Part shown: positions 1 through 8,115 of the stretch, one piece after another | Layout of the letters: each line of letters opens with the position of its first letter | Numbering within the stretch: the first letter of the stretch is position 1 | DNA from: Bacteroidaceae bacterium | Lineage (GTDB): Bacteria; Bacteroidota; Bacteroidia; Bacteroidales; Bacteroidaceae | Direction of reading: 5' to 3' | DNA: 33,212 bases | NCBI GenBank assembly: GCA_017621515.1 | Contig: JAGASY010000082.1 | Span: 1-33,212, forward strand | Made by a program: the position numbers and the translations under genes | The notes under the pieces: generated by a model | What the model was told of the DNA's origin: nothing | Seen by the model: only the letters and a program-made list of their open reading frames with translations | Databases searched by the model: none

Positions 1-412
1 AGACAGTTTGCTTCGGCTGAATTGTTAAGAAGTGTATAATTTCTGTTTTGAAAGAATGTCTGAACAGAAGCTGAAAAGTGAATGAGTTTTTGGGATGATT
101 TGAGGGTGAAAATGGCAAAGTAGATCATAACATATTAATACTCAGTAGATTACCAAAACATTCAGAAATTTCAAAAAATTGCGTCCGGCGCGTTTTTTTG
201 AGCGTTTTTGAAAATTTTGTATTTAATTGATTGTCAAACACTTATCTTAGCAGCAAAATTTTTGTCTCTTCACCGTCGGCAAAAAATCACTTCAAGTGTT
301 AAATTTTCATTTTGGGCGAAAATATCATTTTGTCAAATTGGGAAACTCGGTTTTTGCTATTTTCAGTGGATGCATCCGACAGACTATAACAAATAAAATT
401 AAAAACAACTCC
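1..412 (+). repeat. Long intergenic repeat, copy A (right half only)
   Basis: This stretch aligns by eye with the right halves of copies C (15306-16195) and D (27124-28005). Shared blocks are the segment around 171-215 (TCAAAAAATTGCGTCCGG followed by a T-run), the block at 271-335 containing CAAGTGTTAAATTTT and TTTTGGGCGAAAATATCA, and the right end at 379-404 (ACAGACTATAACAAATAAAA). The left part, including the GCGC-decamer array seen in C and D, lies outside the window. I see no conserved reading frame; the short open frame at 208-396 is not kept in the other copies. The element stops about 20 bp before the terminator hairpin of the leftward operon at 518-2060. Confidence 0.85.
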
Positions 413-429
413 TAAACACAACAAAGAAA

Positions 430-482
430 GGCGCAAGAATCTTTCCGCACACCACACCGTTTTACGGAAAAATTCTCGCGCC
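430..482 (-). terminator. Terminator of the 518-2060 operon
   Basis: Two 18-nt arms (430-447 and 465-482) pair with two mismatches around a 17-nt loop. Read leftward, the hairpin is followed by CTTTCTTTG. It lies 36 bp past the stop of the gene at 518-1213, so it probably ends that operon and shields copy A from its transcription. Confidence 0.65.
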
Positions 483-517
483 CGAAAGCATGAACAATCT
501 ATAAATATAGAGCCGAG

Positions 518-1213
518 CTATCTCAAGAAAAAGTTCTCCCAAATCTTCATTATAGAAGACTCATTCTTGGATATAACCTCTGCAGAACGAGTAAAAGCCT
601 TGTATTCCTTTTTTCGGGCAGGGTCTATATGCTTCAGAATATTCCGCTCCGAAGCCTCGAAAACCTCATTCTTATATACGAAATAGTACAAGTAATTGAG
701 CGGTATCGGTTGTTCTTCTGCTTTTATGCCGGCATTCGCATCTGAAATCCGTGCTGCGAGAGAAGAAAACAGTCCTCCGGCAGACGCAAGCATGGAGGAT
801 GTGACCTGAGAATTTTCAAGTGTATTACGCTTCAATTCCCGTGAATCCACTTCCTCTACCTTTATTACACGTGCCAGACTGCCTCCGATAGAGTCCTCAC
901 GTATTATTTTCCCGAATTTGTTTCCGCATACAGGAATATACACACCATCCGAGAACTCGACCCTGAGAACGGAACCGGGCATCGCCTCCATAAGTGTGTC
1001 ATTCTGCACATACCACAGGGTTTGATTGCCGATGTGTATATTACACGGCACAACAGTTTTATGGGGCTTGACAAAGCCGGAAACCACCGTTGCCGTTTCA
1101 AAGCGGCGATGTACAAAGGGCCATACCCCCGTAGGCTGCCATTCCACTTTCTGCGCACACACATCCGTAAGGGCAGAGCAGAAGACAAGAGCCAATGCTA
1201 ACAGTTTAGACAT
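518..1213 (-). CDS. Secreted protein of unknown function (231 aa)
   Basis: I do not recognise a named family. The first 20 residues look like a signal peptide (hydrophobic LLALALVFCSALT, then a DVCAQ cleavage-like site), so the product is probably periplasmic or outer-membrane associated. The mature part mixes beta-rich segments (residues about 22-110) with a more helical C-terminal half containing AGGLFSSLAARIS and a basic or acidic tail. It begins one base after the stop of the upstream lipoprotein gene at 1215-2060, so the two are almost certainly co-transcribed and perhaps translationally coupled. A terminator hairpin lies just downstream. A shared envelope role with the coiled-coil lipoprotein is inference from the pairing alone. 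Confidence 0.75.
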   Translation of the reverse strand: MSKLLALALVFCSALTDVCAQKVEWQPTGVWPFVHRRFETATVVSGFVKPHKTVVPCNIHIGNQTLWYVQNDTLMEAMPGSVLRVEFSDGVYIPVCGNKFGKIIREDSIGGSLARVIKVEEVDSRELKRNTLENSQVTSSMLASAGGLFSSLAARISDANAGIKAEEQPIPLNYLYYFVYKNEVFEASERNILKHIDPARKKEYKAFTRSAEVISKNESSIMKIWENFFLR

Positions 1214-1214
1214 A

Positions 1215-2060
1215 TTATTTCACCTTTATAACCAGATATTTCGACACGCTCCAGAACTTTCCGGCATCTGTGATGCGGAGTGTGTATTCGCCTCTCGCAT
1301 CTTTAAGCAGAGAATAAGAACCGGCCGGATGAGTGGTCAGTATCTTTGCCGACTTTGATGACAAAGGAATGACCGTAGTCTTGCGGATATCAATCTTTGT
1401 AAAGTATTCCTTGTCGAAATCTGTAGTGGCAAGCACATCGCCCTTGACAAGGATATTGTGCTCCTTCAGTTCCTTATTGGTGCCGAACACATACCAAGCC
1501 GTGTTGAGCTGTTGGTCTTGATTGCGCGCAATTTCCTCATTCATGTCGCTCTTCTCCTGTATAGACTTATTTGCAGAGACAAGCGAAGAAACGGAGTCGC
1601 CAAGCTGGGCTATTTGTACATCCTTCTCGGCAAGCTGGGCGCGAAGTTCCTCAATTTCCCTGTTCTTGGCATTGAGTTGCTCGGTCAGTTTGGCTACGGC
1701 CTCCTTTATCTTTGCCGCATTGATAGAGCTTGCGTTGAGCTTATTCTGCAACTCTTCTATCTTACGTTTGTTCTCAGTAAGTGTCTGCTGAATGAACTCC
1801 ATGTTCTCGCGTATGTTTTCAGCAGAGTTGTTCCCTTCCGCATTTGTACTCATCAAATTGATGCGTCCTTCCGCTTCATTGATAAGAGTAAATCCGTTCT
1901 GGATTTCATTATACGCATTCATAATCTCATTAAGCTCAGAGTCCTTCTGATTGATGACATTCTGCAAAGAATCTCTTTCGCTTTCACTTTCCGACTTTCC
2001 GGTCTGTCCACAAGAGGCAAGCAAAGCAAGGCAAGCTGCCATAAAAAGCATTTTCTTCAT
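1215..2060 (-). CDS. Coiled-coil lipoprotein (281 aa)
   Basis: I chose the start at 2060, three codons inside the longest frame, because it gives a clean lipoprotein signal (MKKMLFMAACLALLASC) with lipobox LLASC; the Cys would be lipidated. Residues about 30-175 form a long coiled coil rich in Glu, Gln, Asn, Lys and Leu (for example the ELRAQLAEKDVQIAQLGDSV heptads). A compact domain of about 95 residues follows, beginning near NTAWYVFGTNKEL and ending in a beta-rich YLVIKVK tail. The architecture suggests a periplasmic spacer or scaffold anchored to a membrane. It is the first gene of a two-gene operon with the secreted protein at 518-1213. The specific function is unknown. Confidence 0.8.
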   Translation of the reverse strand: MKKMLFMAACLALLASCGQTGKSESESERDSLQNVINQKDSELNEIMNAYNEIQNGFTLINEAEGRINLMSTNAEGNNSAENIRENMEFIQQTLTENKRKIEELQNKLNASSINAAKIKEAVAKLTEQLNAKNREIEELRAQLAEKDVQIAQLGDSVSSLVSANKSIQEKSDMNEEIARNQDQQLNTAWYVFGTNKELKEHNILVKGDVLATTDFDKEYFTKIDIRKTTVIPLSSKSAKILTTHPAGSYSLLKDARGEYTLRITDAGKFWSVSKYLVIKVK

Positions 2061-2156
2061 AATAGTCAATATTTAAAATTCATTATTCCGTTATTTATGT
2101 ATAGACAAACAAAAAATTATACATTTTTTTATTTATCAATAAACAAACAAGCCAAG

Positions 2157-2900
2157 TCAATTGTTTTCCGATGAAGCGTTTTTATATTTGTTTTTTGACA
2201 GATTCTTCTCCTTCACCGGCTTTTCCCCGTTGTCAAGCCCTGCCAGAACAACCACGATTTCACCTCTCGGTTCCGTCTCCGTGAAATGGCGAATGACTTC
2301 TTCTATCGTGCCACGGACACACTCCTCGTGTATCTTGGAAATCTCACGGCACACACAGACTTGTCTGTTCGCACCGAACACCTCGCCAAACTGCTGGAGC
2401 GTCTTCAACAAGCGATAAGGAGATTCATAGAAAATCATCGTGCGTGGCTCCTCTTTGAGCTGCTCAAGCCGTGTCTGCCTGCCTTTCTTCTGGGGTAGAA
2501 ATCCTTCAAAACAGAACTTCTCGTCAGGAAGACCGGAAGAGACCAATGCCGGAACGAAAGCCGTTGCACCGGGAAGTGTCTGCACTTCAATGCCGTTTCT
2601 GACACACTCACGCACAAGAAGGAAACCGGGGTCTGAGATTCCGGGAGTACCGGCATCGCTGATGAGTGCCACAACCGCCCCGCCCTTCAGACGCGAAATG
2701 ACAGATTGCAAAGTCTGATGTTCATTGAATTTATGATGGGAAAGAAGTTCATTATGTATCTCATAATGATGAAGCAGCACACTCGAAGTGCGAGTGTCTT
2801 CTGCCAAAATCAAATCTGCCTCTTTCAGTATTCTGACAGCCCGGAATGTCATATCTTCCATGTTCCCTACCGGTGTAGGCACAACATAAAGTTTTCCCAT
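2157..2900 (-). CDS. rsmI: 16S rRNA (cytidine-1402-2'-O)-methyltransferase RsmI
   Basis: The 247-residue length and motifs fit RsmI of the tetrapyrrole-methylase fold, which uses SAM to 2'-O-methylate C1402 in the ribosomal P site. Visible signatures are the N-terminal VVPTPVGNMEDMTFRA segment, AEDTRTS, the SAM-site ISDAGTPGISDPG, PGATAFVPALVSSGLP and the FYESPYRL segment. The Lys/Asn-rich tail after residue about 225 looks disordered. The gene has its own leftward direction and a TACATTTG promoter box 41 bp upstream (2941-2948). The 96-bp gap to the next leftward gene (start 2060) suggests separate transcription. The assignment is confident on motif grounds. Confidence 0.95.
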   Translation of the reverse strand: MGKLYVVPTPVGNMEDMTFRAVRILKEADLILAEDTRTSSVLLHHYEIHNELLSHHKFNEHQTLQSVISRLKGGAVVALISDAGTPGISDPGFLLVRECVRNGIEVQTLPGATAFVPALVSSGLPDEKFCFEGFLPQKKGRQTRLEQLKEEPRTMIFYESPYRLLKTLQQFGEVFGANRQVCVCREISKIHEECVRGTIEEVIRHFTETEPRGEIVVVLAGLDNGEKPVKEKNLSKNKYKNASSENN

Positions 2901-2940
2901 ATCTGCTGAATTATAAATGAAAGTAGTTAAAATATTGTCG

Positions 2941-2948
2941 CAAATGTA
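2941..2948 (-). promoter_or_regulatory. Candidate -7 box of rsmI
   Basis: Read leftward this is TACATTTG, matching the Bacteroidota TAnnTTTG element, 41 bp before the rsmI start. No convincing TTTG -33 element is seen at the expected distance. Confidence 0.4.
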
Positions 2949-3080
2949 GAAATAAAAGCAAATATAACCTCACTTTTATTGCAAAAACCCGTCTTTTTGA
3001 CAAGAAATGCCGTTTTAATGTATAGATTGGACTTCTTTTTGACAAAAAAAATGTACTTTCGTGAAAGTAAATCAACAGAT

Positions 3081-4214
3081 ATGAAAATGGGAAAAGAAAT
3101 CACATTCGACAAATTTGTCCGTGGCATGACAGCCATCATAATTGTAGTGTTAGCATACCTGCTCCTCAACCGGTTGAGCAATGTACTGGCACCGTTCTTC
3201 GTGGCATGGATTGTGGCATATATGCTGTATCCTGTCGTCTGTTTTTTTCAGTACAAGTGCAAATTGAAATCGAGGTCGTTAAGCATCATCGTGACCTTGC
3301 TTCTGATTGCCACGGTGCTGTCCATTGCCTGCTGGTTTCTCATTCCGCCGATAATCGATGAAGTCGTAAGGCTGAAGGACATTGTGATAAGCTACGTTTC
3401 TTCAGAAAATGCCACATCAATCATCCCTGTGGAAGTGGAACGCTATCTTAAACAGAACATAAACATAAAGAGTCTGTCGGAGATGATTAGTTTCAAGGAC
3501 TTGACATCTTTTCTTGAAGAACGGATACCCCAATTTATAAGTCTGGTGTCTTCGTCGGTCAATGCACTGATAGGATTCATCTGTTCACTCATCGCCATCA
3601 TATACCTGTTCTTCATCTTGATGGACTATGAGCATATAAACAGAGGTGTGCTACATCTTGTCCCCCGCAAGCAGCGCAAATTTGTGAAAGGAATGATCCT
3701 CGATGTGGAACACAGCATGAATGCATATTTCCGGGGACAAGCCCTTATCGCATTTCTGGTGGGCATCTTGTTTGCAACCGGTTTTGTCATCATAGACTTC
3801 CCGCTTGCCATACCTCTCGGATTGTTTATCGGGGTTCTTAACCTTGTGCCGTATCTTCAGGGAGTCGGAATCTTCCCTGCAATCATATTGGCTTTGCTGA
3901 AAGCGCATGACACGGGAGAGAACTTCTGGGGAATTATTCTTGCTGTGGCAATTGTGTTCATTGTAGTGCAGGCGATACAGGACTGGTTTCTTACTCCACG
4001 AATAATGGGTCATGTCACAGGACTTAATGCCGCGGTCATCTTGCTGTCACTTTCCATCTGGGGAAGTCTTTTGGGATTCATTGGACTCATCATCGCCCTG
4101 CCTCTGACCACTCTTATTATATCATATTATAAAAGGTATATCCTGCGTGAACAAGACGAAGAAAATGCCATCTTATTGCATAAAAAGCCTATAAAAGGGG
4201 ATTCAAACGAATAA
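3081..4214 (+). CDS. AI-2E/PerM-family membrane transporter (377 aa)
   Basis: The protein is a polytopic inner-membrane member of the AI-2E family transporter (PerM/UPF0118) group, some members of which act as sodium-proton antiporters or putative autoinducer exporters. There are about 7-8 hydrophobic segments: a pair near the N-terminus (IIIVVLAYLLLNRL and FVAWIVAYMLYPVV), one near residue 70, then a soluble amphipathic stretch and a C-terminal cluster containing IGVLNLVPYLQGVG and GLNAAVILLSLSIWG, typical of the family. I prefer the ATG at 3081 (MKMGKEITF) over an earlier in-frame one because the extra 34 residues lie over the presumed promoter. The substrate is unknown. It is divergent from rsmI. 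Confidence 0.9.
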   Translation: MKMGKEITFDKFVRGMTAIIIVVLAYLLLNRLSNVLAPFFVAWIVAYMLYPVVCFFQYKCKLKSRSLSIIVTLLLIATVLSIACWFLIPPIIDEVVRLKDIVISYVSSENATSIIPVEVERYLKQNINIKSLSEMISFKDLTSFLEERIPQFISLVSSSVNALIGFICSLIAIIYLFFILMDYEHINRGVLHLVPRKQRKFVKGMILDVEHSMNAYFRGQALIAFLVGILFATGFVIIDFPLAIPLGLFIGVLNLVPYLQGVGIFPAIILALLKAHDTGENFWGIILAVAIVFIVVQAIQDWFLTPRIMGHVTGLNAAVILLSLSIWGSLLGFIGLIIALPLTTLIISYYKRYILREQDEENAILLHKKPIKGDSNE

Positions 4215-4260
4215 AAACGCGGTAAAAATCCAACAGAAAGAAAAAAAAAGCGTCTAAAAA

Positions 4261-4291
4261 TTTGTTGGTTCACAAAAATAGCGTACCTTTG
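4261..4291 (+). promoter_or_regulatory. Promoter of tRNA-Lys
   Basis: TTTG at 4261-4264, then exactly 19 bp, then TACCTTTG at 4284-4291: a textbook Bacteroidota sigma-ABfr promoter. It lies about 70 bp before the tRNA and has no other gene to serve. Confidence 0.85.
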
Positions 4292-4359
4292 CAACCGCTT
4301 ACGAGAAAGGGATATTCAAAAAGTTTCCGCAACTTTCCCGCAAGCTTTTACAAAAGGCA

Positions 4360-4435
4360 GATCCGCTAGCTCAGCTGGTAGAGCACAACACTTTTAATGT
4401 TGGGGTCTTGGGTTCGAGCCCCAAGCGGATCACCA
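4360..4435 (+). tRNA. tRNA-Lys (anticodon TTT)
   Basis: A full cloverleaf can be drawn: acceptor GATCCGC with GCGGATC, D-arm GCTC/GAGC, anticodon stem CAACA/TGTTG with loop CTTTTAA (anticodon TTT at 4393-4395), and T-arm TTGGG-TTCGAGC-CCCAA. The 3' CCA is encoded (4433-4435). It has its own promoter and terminator, so it is monocistronic. The accessory genes start about 170 bp downstream, but I find no integrase and no duplicated tRNA 3' end. Confidence 0.97.
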
Positions 4436-4438
4436 AAG

Positions 4439-4470
4439 AAGGTCTTCAGCAATGAAGACCTTTTCTTTTT
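4439..4470 (+). terminator. Terminator of tRNA-Lys
   Basis: Stem AAGGTCTTC/GAAGACCTT (9 bp) with loop AGCAAT, followed by TTCTTTTT. It starts four bases after the tRNA CCA. Confidence 0.85.
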
Positions 4471-4606
4471 AAGACTATTCTTCATCTCTGAGATTCAATT
4501 GGAAGTTTTTATTCTTGCATAACAGAAAAACAATTTTCGCCTATTTGGACAACAAAAAATAAAGCGGCATTCGCAATCTATATCAAAAAGACAAATAAGA
4601 AAAACG

Positions 4607-5140
4607 ATGAAAGAAAACGCATATACGATTCTCTCAAAATTTTCTACTGCCACAATGAAGGGAATCAGATTTTATTTTATCCAATTGTTTATTGGAATCG
4701 CAATCGAGTTGCTTGTAAGCTTATTAGGAATTAAACTTTATTGGGGCAAGTTTGGAATATGGGCAATTTTCTTAGAAATTTGCATCTTGACATATACGAT
4801 GATATATAGTTGGTTCTACGCCTTTGTTTCGCTTAAGTACCACGGTTTGAAAACAGCTATCATTCCTTATGCACTATATATAGGCTGCATTTATTTAGGA
4901 ATTGCCGCAGCAAATAGTTGGAACTTTAAGACTGTAACTATTGATGATTTGACAACGTGGTGGCTTGATCCTATATACGGATTTTTCGTTTTAATCCTAA
5001 AAGTAATGACAAAGAAAAAACTGCATTCTTATCCTCGTTTTCTGAATATAATTAGAAAGGTACTAAATGTTTTCATCATTATATATATATTAATATACGT
5101 ATTAGCTTTCATTTTTTTATGGATGTATTTGAAATCCTAA
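4607..5140 (+). CDS. Multi-pass membrane protein of unknown function (177 aa)
   Basis: I do not recognise the family. Hydrophobicity shows about five membrane segments: residues roughly 20-42, 48-75, 84-103, 117-132 and 150-175. Short loops separate them, one carrying a Trp-rich TTWWLDPIYG segment. Base composition is more AT-rich than in the housekeeping genes around it. Together with its position just after tRNA-Lys and beside the RhuM/HEPN genes, this suggests it is accessory DNA. It is alone on the plus strand and is followed by two strong hairpins. Its role, for example in phage exclusion or as an immunity protein, cannot be inferred from sequence alone. Confidence 0.7.
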   Translation: MKENAYTILSKFSTATMKGIRFYFIQLFIGIAIELLVSLLGIKLYWGKFGIWAIFLEICILTYTMIYSWFYAFVSLKYHGLKTAIIPYALYIGCIYLGIAAANSWNFKTVTIDDLTTWWLDPIYGFFVLILKVMTKKKLHSYPRFLNIIRKVLNVFIIIYILIYVLAFIFLWMYLKS

Positions 5141-5149
5141 GCCCCAAAG

Positions 5150-5188
5150 CACCTTCTATTTATTCAATCTTTCAAGAAATAGAAGGTG
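5150..5188. terminator. Hairpin after the membrane-protein gene
   Basis: Perfect 12-bp inverted repeat CACCTTCTATTT (5150-5161) and AAATAGAAGGTG (5177-5188) with a 15-nt loop, starting 9 bp after the stop at 5140. It lacks a following T-run on the plus strand and may work together with the next hairpin. Confidence 0.5.
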
Positions 5189-5198
5189 GCGAAAATTC

Positions 5199-5230
5199 AA
5201 AAAGGAGACACCCTTTATCATCTCCTTTTT
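5199..5230. terminator. Bidirectional terminator between convergent genes
   Basis: Perfect 10-bp stem AAAAAGGAGA/TCTCCTTTTT with a 12-nt loop. The arms themselves supply a T-run in both directions. It sits between the membrane-protein gene (+) and the RhuM gene (-). Confidence 0.7.
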
Positions 5231-5284
5231 GTTATTTAGCAAACGGCAAACTACATTGTCAATGTCGTGGCATAACACATGGAA

Positions 5285-6283
5285 TTATGATTTTTTGCCA
5301 CTGAGTCGTTTCCTTTCCGCTTCAAAGGCTTCGAGGAAGTGGATTTCGACCGGGGATAGCTGGTATTGGGTACGCTCATGGAATTTATCGTATTCCTCAT
5401 TGGCTTTCAGTTTGGCAACTTCGGCAGACACGCATCCGGCATGATTCAACAATTCTTTACCCGATAATTTCAAGAAGTCGTCGAGCTTTTGAATCCAGTC
5501 TTTCATGTACATCGGCACGTGACTCTTGGCCTGTAGCTCGGCAAAGTCGAGGTATAGGTTGACAATACGGTTCAGCATATCGACTTCATCTTCCGAAAGA
5601 TAATTTTTCGCAATCTCCGCTTCATGCTTGGTTGGCATAGCTCCTCGCCATGAAGTCAAACCCATGAAATCCTTCTCTGCATTAGCTCTATCATAGATTA
5701 CCTCTGCGGCGGTATGCCCGTGGGCAGCAAAGTGCATCTTGTTCTGTACTGTTTTGAAGAACTGTTGGGTAATGGATGTACGAGGGTCATAGTCTATGCT
5801 GAGAGCATAAATCTCCAGCACTTTGCGGTAGAATACCTTCTCCGAACTGCGTATGTCGCGGATGCGAGCCAACAGTTCATCAAAATAGTTCCCTTGTCCA
5901 GCGTTTTTGAGCAAATCATCATTAAGCACGAAGCCCTTAATCATATATTCTTTCAGAACTTGCGTAGCCCACTGCCTGAACTGCACACCACGATGCGAGT
6001 TGACACGATACCCCACGCTGATAATCATGTCAAGATTATAATATGCGACTACATATGTTTTCCCATCAGAAGCAGTAGTTGCATTTTCTGCAACAACTGA
6101 ATTTCGCTGTAATTCACCACTTTCAAACACGTTTTTAATATGTCGTGAAATGGTTGACTTGTTGCGCTGAAACAACTCGGCCATTTGGTCAGCAGTAAGC
6201 CATACAGTCTCATTGGAGAGCCGAACCTCTATCTTCGTCTCTCCACCCTGCGTCTGAAATAATATAATCTGTCCATTATCCAT
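5285..6283 (-). CDS. RhuM-family protein (332 aa)
   Basis: The sequence fits the virulence RhuM family (first named from the Salmonella SPI-3 island; common in accessory regions of Bacteroidota). The N-terminal 15-60 region looks like a winged helix (VWLTADQMAELFQRNKSTIS), and the family core follows, with YYNLDMIISVGYRVNS and RGVQFRQWATQVLKEYMIKG (residues about 80-118). The helical C-terminal half contains FFKTVQNKMHFAAHGHTAAE and the charged EIHFLEAFEAERKRLSGKKS end. The molecular activity is not established; DNA binding is suggested by the N-terminal fold. It is the last gene of a leftward accessory cluster, 85 bp after the HEPN gene. Length is normal for the family, so it appears intact. 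Confidence 0.9.
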   Translation of the reverse strand: MDNGQIILFQTQGGETKIEVRLSNETVWLTADQMAELFQRNKSTISRHIKNVFESGELQRNSVVAENATTASDGKTYVVAYYNLDMIISVGYRVNSHRGVQFRQWATQVLKEYMIKGFVLNDDLLKNAGQGNYFDELLARIRDIRSSEKVFYRKVLEIYALSIDYDPRTSITQQFFKTVQNKMHFAAHGHTAAEVIYDRANAEKDFMGLTSWRGAMPTKHEAEIAKNYLSEDEVDMLNRIVNLYLDFAELQAKSHVPMYMKDWIQKLDDFLKLSGKELLNHAGCVSAEVAKLKANEEYDKFHERTQYQLSPVEIHFLEAFEAERKRLSGKKS

Positions 6284-6368
6284 TTAAAATTTACTTTAAT
6301 ATCGTAAATACTTTTTCTTTATAAATATACGGTATGTCATATTCCCGTTTGTAGTACCAATTTCTGCT

Positions 6369-7145
6369 TTAATTCTCCGAAAACTCCTTAACAACTGCAA
6401 TCTTTGCAATAAGAGTTTCCTTAGTTAAATCTATATTTGTTCCATCTTTTCTTCTTCCATTTCTATGAGCTATTAGATGACGCATTTCTATGATTTCTTT
6501 CAACCCGACGGGAGAAACAATTGAAAGACTATATATATCTTTTAAAATATTCTTAATCTCGTCAAGGGAGCTATATGACTTTCTCAAGATTAAATTTATA
6601 ACCTCTTGTTCTGCAGAATCAATAATATTATCACACCACATTTGGTTAATTCTCGCCATCAGTTGAAAACATCTTTTACTACTAAGTCCGAGATGACCAA
6701 TAATTTTTAGAAAGCAAGACCGGTCTTTTGTGGAAATATAAAGAATTAAGTCACTTATTAGTGTATCTAAGGACGCTACGACTGATAATAATGTCAGACG
6801 ATATAGGTTTTGCCTGGTCGGGGGATAAACATCATTATGTTCAAGCAACTCAACGGCTTCAACTATTTTTTCTTCAAAGGATACAAAGCATTTATTTATT
6901 GTTAAATCAAAAAATGGAGCCAACTGACAAATCGTAGCAAATCCTCCTTTTGCATAATATCCCTTGAAAAATGAAGGAGCACTGTCCTCTGTAATAATCA
7001 AACATTTATATCCATCAATTTCATCATTTGGAATAATGATCTCGGCTCCTTCTGGAGGTGTAGGGAATAAAGCCCCTGCATCTAAATACCTAAAGAAAGG
7101 AGTCTTTATTACAATACCGCCATCGACATAGACTTTTGTGTTCAT
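6369..7145 (-). CDS. HEPN-domain protein, possible RNase effector (258 aa)
   Basis: The C-terminal half (about 110-258) is all-helical and carries the HEPN signature: EMRHLIAHRNGRRKDG, where R222 and H227 form the Rx4H RNase motif. The helix SVVASLDTLISDLILYIS fits the first helix of RiboL-PSP/MAE_28990-like HEPN domains. Residues 1-95 form a separate beta-rich segment I do not recognise; it contains no membrane helix. HEPN proteins with this motif are often metal-independent RNases in toxin-antitoxin or anti-phage systems, but some members are inactive. Neighbours are RhuM and two small proteins, consistent with a defence or stress role, which is inference. The family assignment rests on the motif and predicted helicity only. 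Confidence 0.7.
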   Translation of the reverse strand: MNTKVYVDGGIVIKTPFFRYLDAGALFPTPPEGAEIIIPNDEIDGYKCLIITEDSAPSFFKGYYAKGGFATICQLAPFFDLTINKCFVSFEEKIVEAVELLEHNDVYPPTRQNLYRLTLLSVVASLDTLISDLILYISTKDRSCFLKIIGHLGLSSKRCFQLMARINQMWCDNIIDSAEQEVINLILRKSYSSLDEIKNILKDIYSLSIVSPVGLKEIIEMRHLIAHRNGRRKDGTNIDLTKETLIAKIAVVKEFSEN

Positions 7146-7225
7146 CTTGAAATATAATTCTAAAAGATATTTAAATATGTAGATTTTGACTTATATTTGA
7201 ACTCCTTTAGGGACAGTTTGCTATG

Positions 7226-7384
7226 TCATAGAAGCGCTATCTTCTCTGTGAAATTCGGGAGAATCTCAGTTCGAATGAGATCCTCTTCAAGTTTGGCGGC
7301 TTCCTGTTTCAGCCGTTCATCAATGGTGAGATTAAGCTTACGCAGATTCTCCATCGCTATATAGAGTTCGCTTAGTGTTGACAT
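7226..7384 (-). CDS. Small protein (52 aa), possibly a truncated fragment
   Basis: An ATG at 7384 opens a 52-codon frame ending in TGA. The product begins MSTLSELYIAMENLRKLNL and continues as a charged amphipathic helix (LKQEAAKLEEDLIRTEILP), ending abruptly at FTEKIALL. The start lies only 4 bp after the stop of the 116-aa gene at 7389-7739, which supports real translation within an operon. The helical pattern with a sudden end looks like the N-terminal part of a longer protein that has been cut off, but an intact small helical protein is equally possible. No function is assigned. Confidence 0.5.
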   Translation of the reverse strand: MSTLSELYIAMENLRKLNLTIDERLKQEAAKLEEDLIRTEILPNFTEKIALL

Positions 7385-7388
7385 AACT

Positions 7389-7739
7389 TTAGTTATTTAT
7401 CCGAATACCGCGATAGTTGAGAGTATTAATCCATTGTTGTCTTAAGTCCTCGGCATTCAAATCTATTTGACTTGATAGTCCTTTCTTTATCTCGTCAGAA
7501 AATGGAGCAACCTCTAAAGCAAATTTTTTAAATTCCTTATAGTGTTCTTTTGCTCCTTCGATATTGGACATAGATATTTCAGGAAGATATAAAAATCCAT
7601 TGCATAGATTGGTAACAATGACATAATCTCGCTGATACATAGCACTCATCGAACCATGTATCATAGATTTCACCATTGGATTTGGAGCGATGGAGCATAG
7701 CCACTTGCCAAAAGCTTTCATATAATCAAGATTGTCCAT
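7389..7739 (-). CDS. Hypothetical protein (116 aa)
   Basis: I do not recognise this family. The protein is predicted to be soluble and mostly helical, with no signal peptide or membrane segment. It has a hydrophobic central stretch around NLCNGFLYLPEISMSNIEG and a charged C-terminus ending RGIRINN. It is the first gene of the leftward accessory cluster (116-aa protein, 52-aa protein, HEPN protein, RhuM), so transcription probably begins in the AT-rich region just to its right. Base composition is AT-rich, like the other island genes. A possible antitoxin or partner role for the HEPN gene is speculative, since another small frame lies between them. Confidence 0.6.
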   Translation of the reverse strand: MDNLDYMKAFGKWLCSIAPNPMVKSMIHGSMSAMYQRDYVIVTNLCNGFLYLPEISMSNIEGAKEHYKEFKKFALEVAPFSDEIKKGLSSQIDLNAEDLRQQWINTLNYRGIRINN

Positions 7740-7872
7740 AAGTATCTAAATTAACGTGAGTTAAATAAATTATTATTATCTGCAAATTTGGCGGTCTGCG
7801 AAAAACATTGTAACCTTATAATGCTAAAAAAACAAAGAATTACAAACAATAATCGCTATGTTCACCAAAGAC

Positions 7873-7920
7873 AAAATTACAGAATTATTTTGTATGGCAG
7901 ATGACTTCTGTAATTTTTTT
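7873..7920 (+). terminator. Orphan terminator-like hairpin
   Basis: Perfect 12-bp stem AAAATTACAGAA (7873-7884) and TTCTGTAATTTT (7906-7917), with seven Ts at 7914-7920. It points rightward but has no upstream plus-strand gene, so it could end a small RNA. Confidence 0.5.
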
Positions 7921-7928
7921 GTCAAAAC

Positions 7929-7975
7929 CGTGGTTATAATCGCAAAAATTATACTTTTGCGTGCTCATAACCATG
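7929..7975. other. Nested inverted repeat
   Basis: Outer arms CGTGGTTAT (7929-7937) and ATAACCATG (7967-7975) pair over 9 bp with one G-T. Inner arms CGCAAAA and TTTTGCG pair over 7 bp inside them. The result is a two-tier cruciform or RNA stem with a small asymmetric internal loop. Confidence 0.6.
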
Positions 7976-8022
7976 ATTTTTGTATGGCTGTGAAAATTGA
8001 TACTTTGAACAACCATGAATGA

Positions 8023-8050
8023 ATAATATTTACACACAATCAAATATTAT
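8023..8050. other. Short inverted repeat
   Basis: Perfect 9-bp arms ATAATATTT and AAATATTAT around the 10-nt loop ACACACAATC. Confidence 0.5.
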
Positions 8051-8115
8051 CATGCAAAGATAATCTAATGTCTCTTTGCTCTTTTTCAATATGTCTATCA
8101 TAATGTCCATCCTAC

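Noticed and set aside
208..396. 62-codon frame inside repeat A
   Set aside because: Not preserved in copies C or D and AT-rich by chance.
1458..2174. 238-codon plus-strand frame
   Set aside because: Antisense to the coiled-coil lipoprotein; its Leu/Arg-rich product is the mirror of coiled-coil codons.
4360..7739. Integrative element inserted at tRNA-Lys
   Set aside because: The position fits, but there is no integrase, no duplicated tRNA 3' end and no excision functions in the window.
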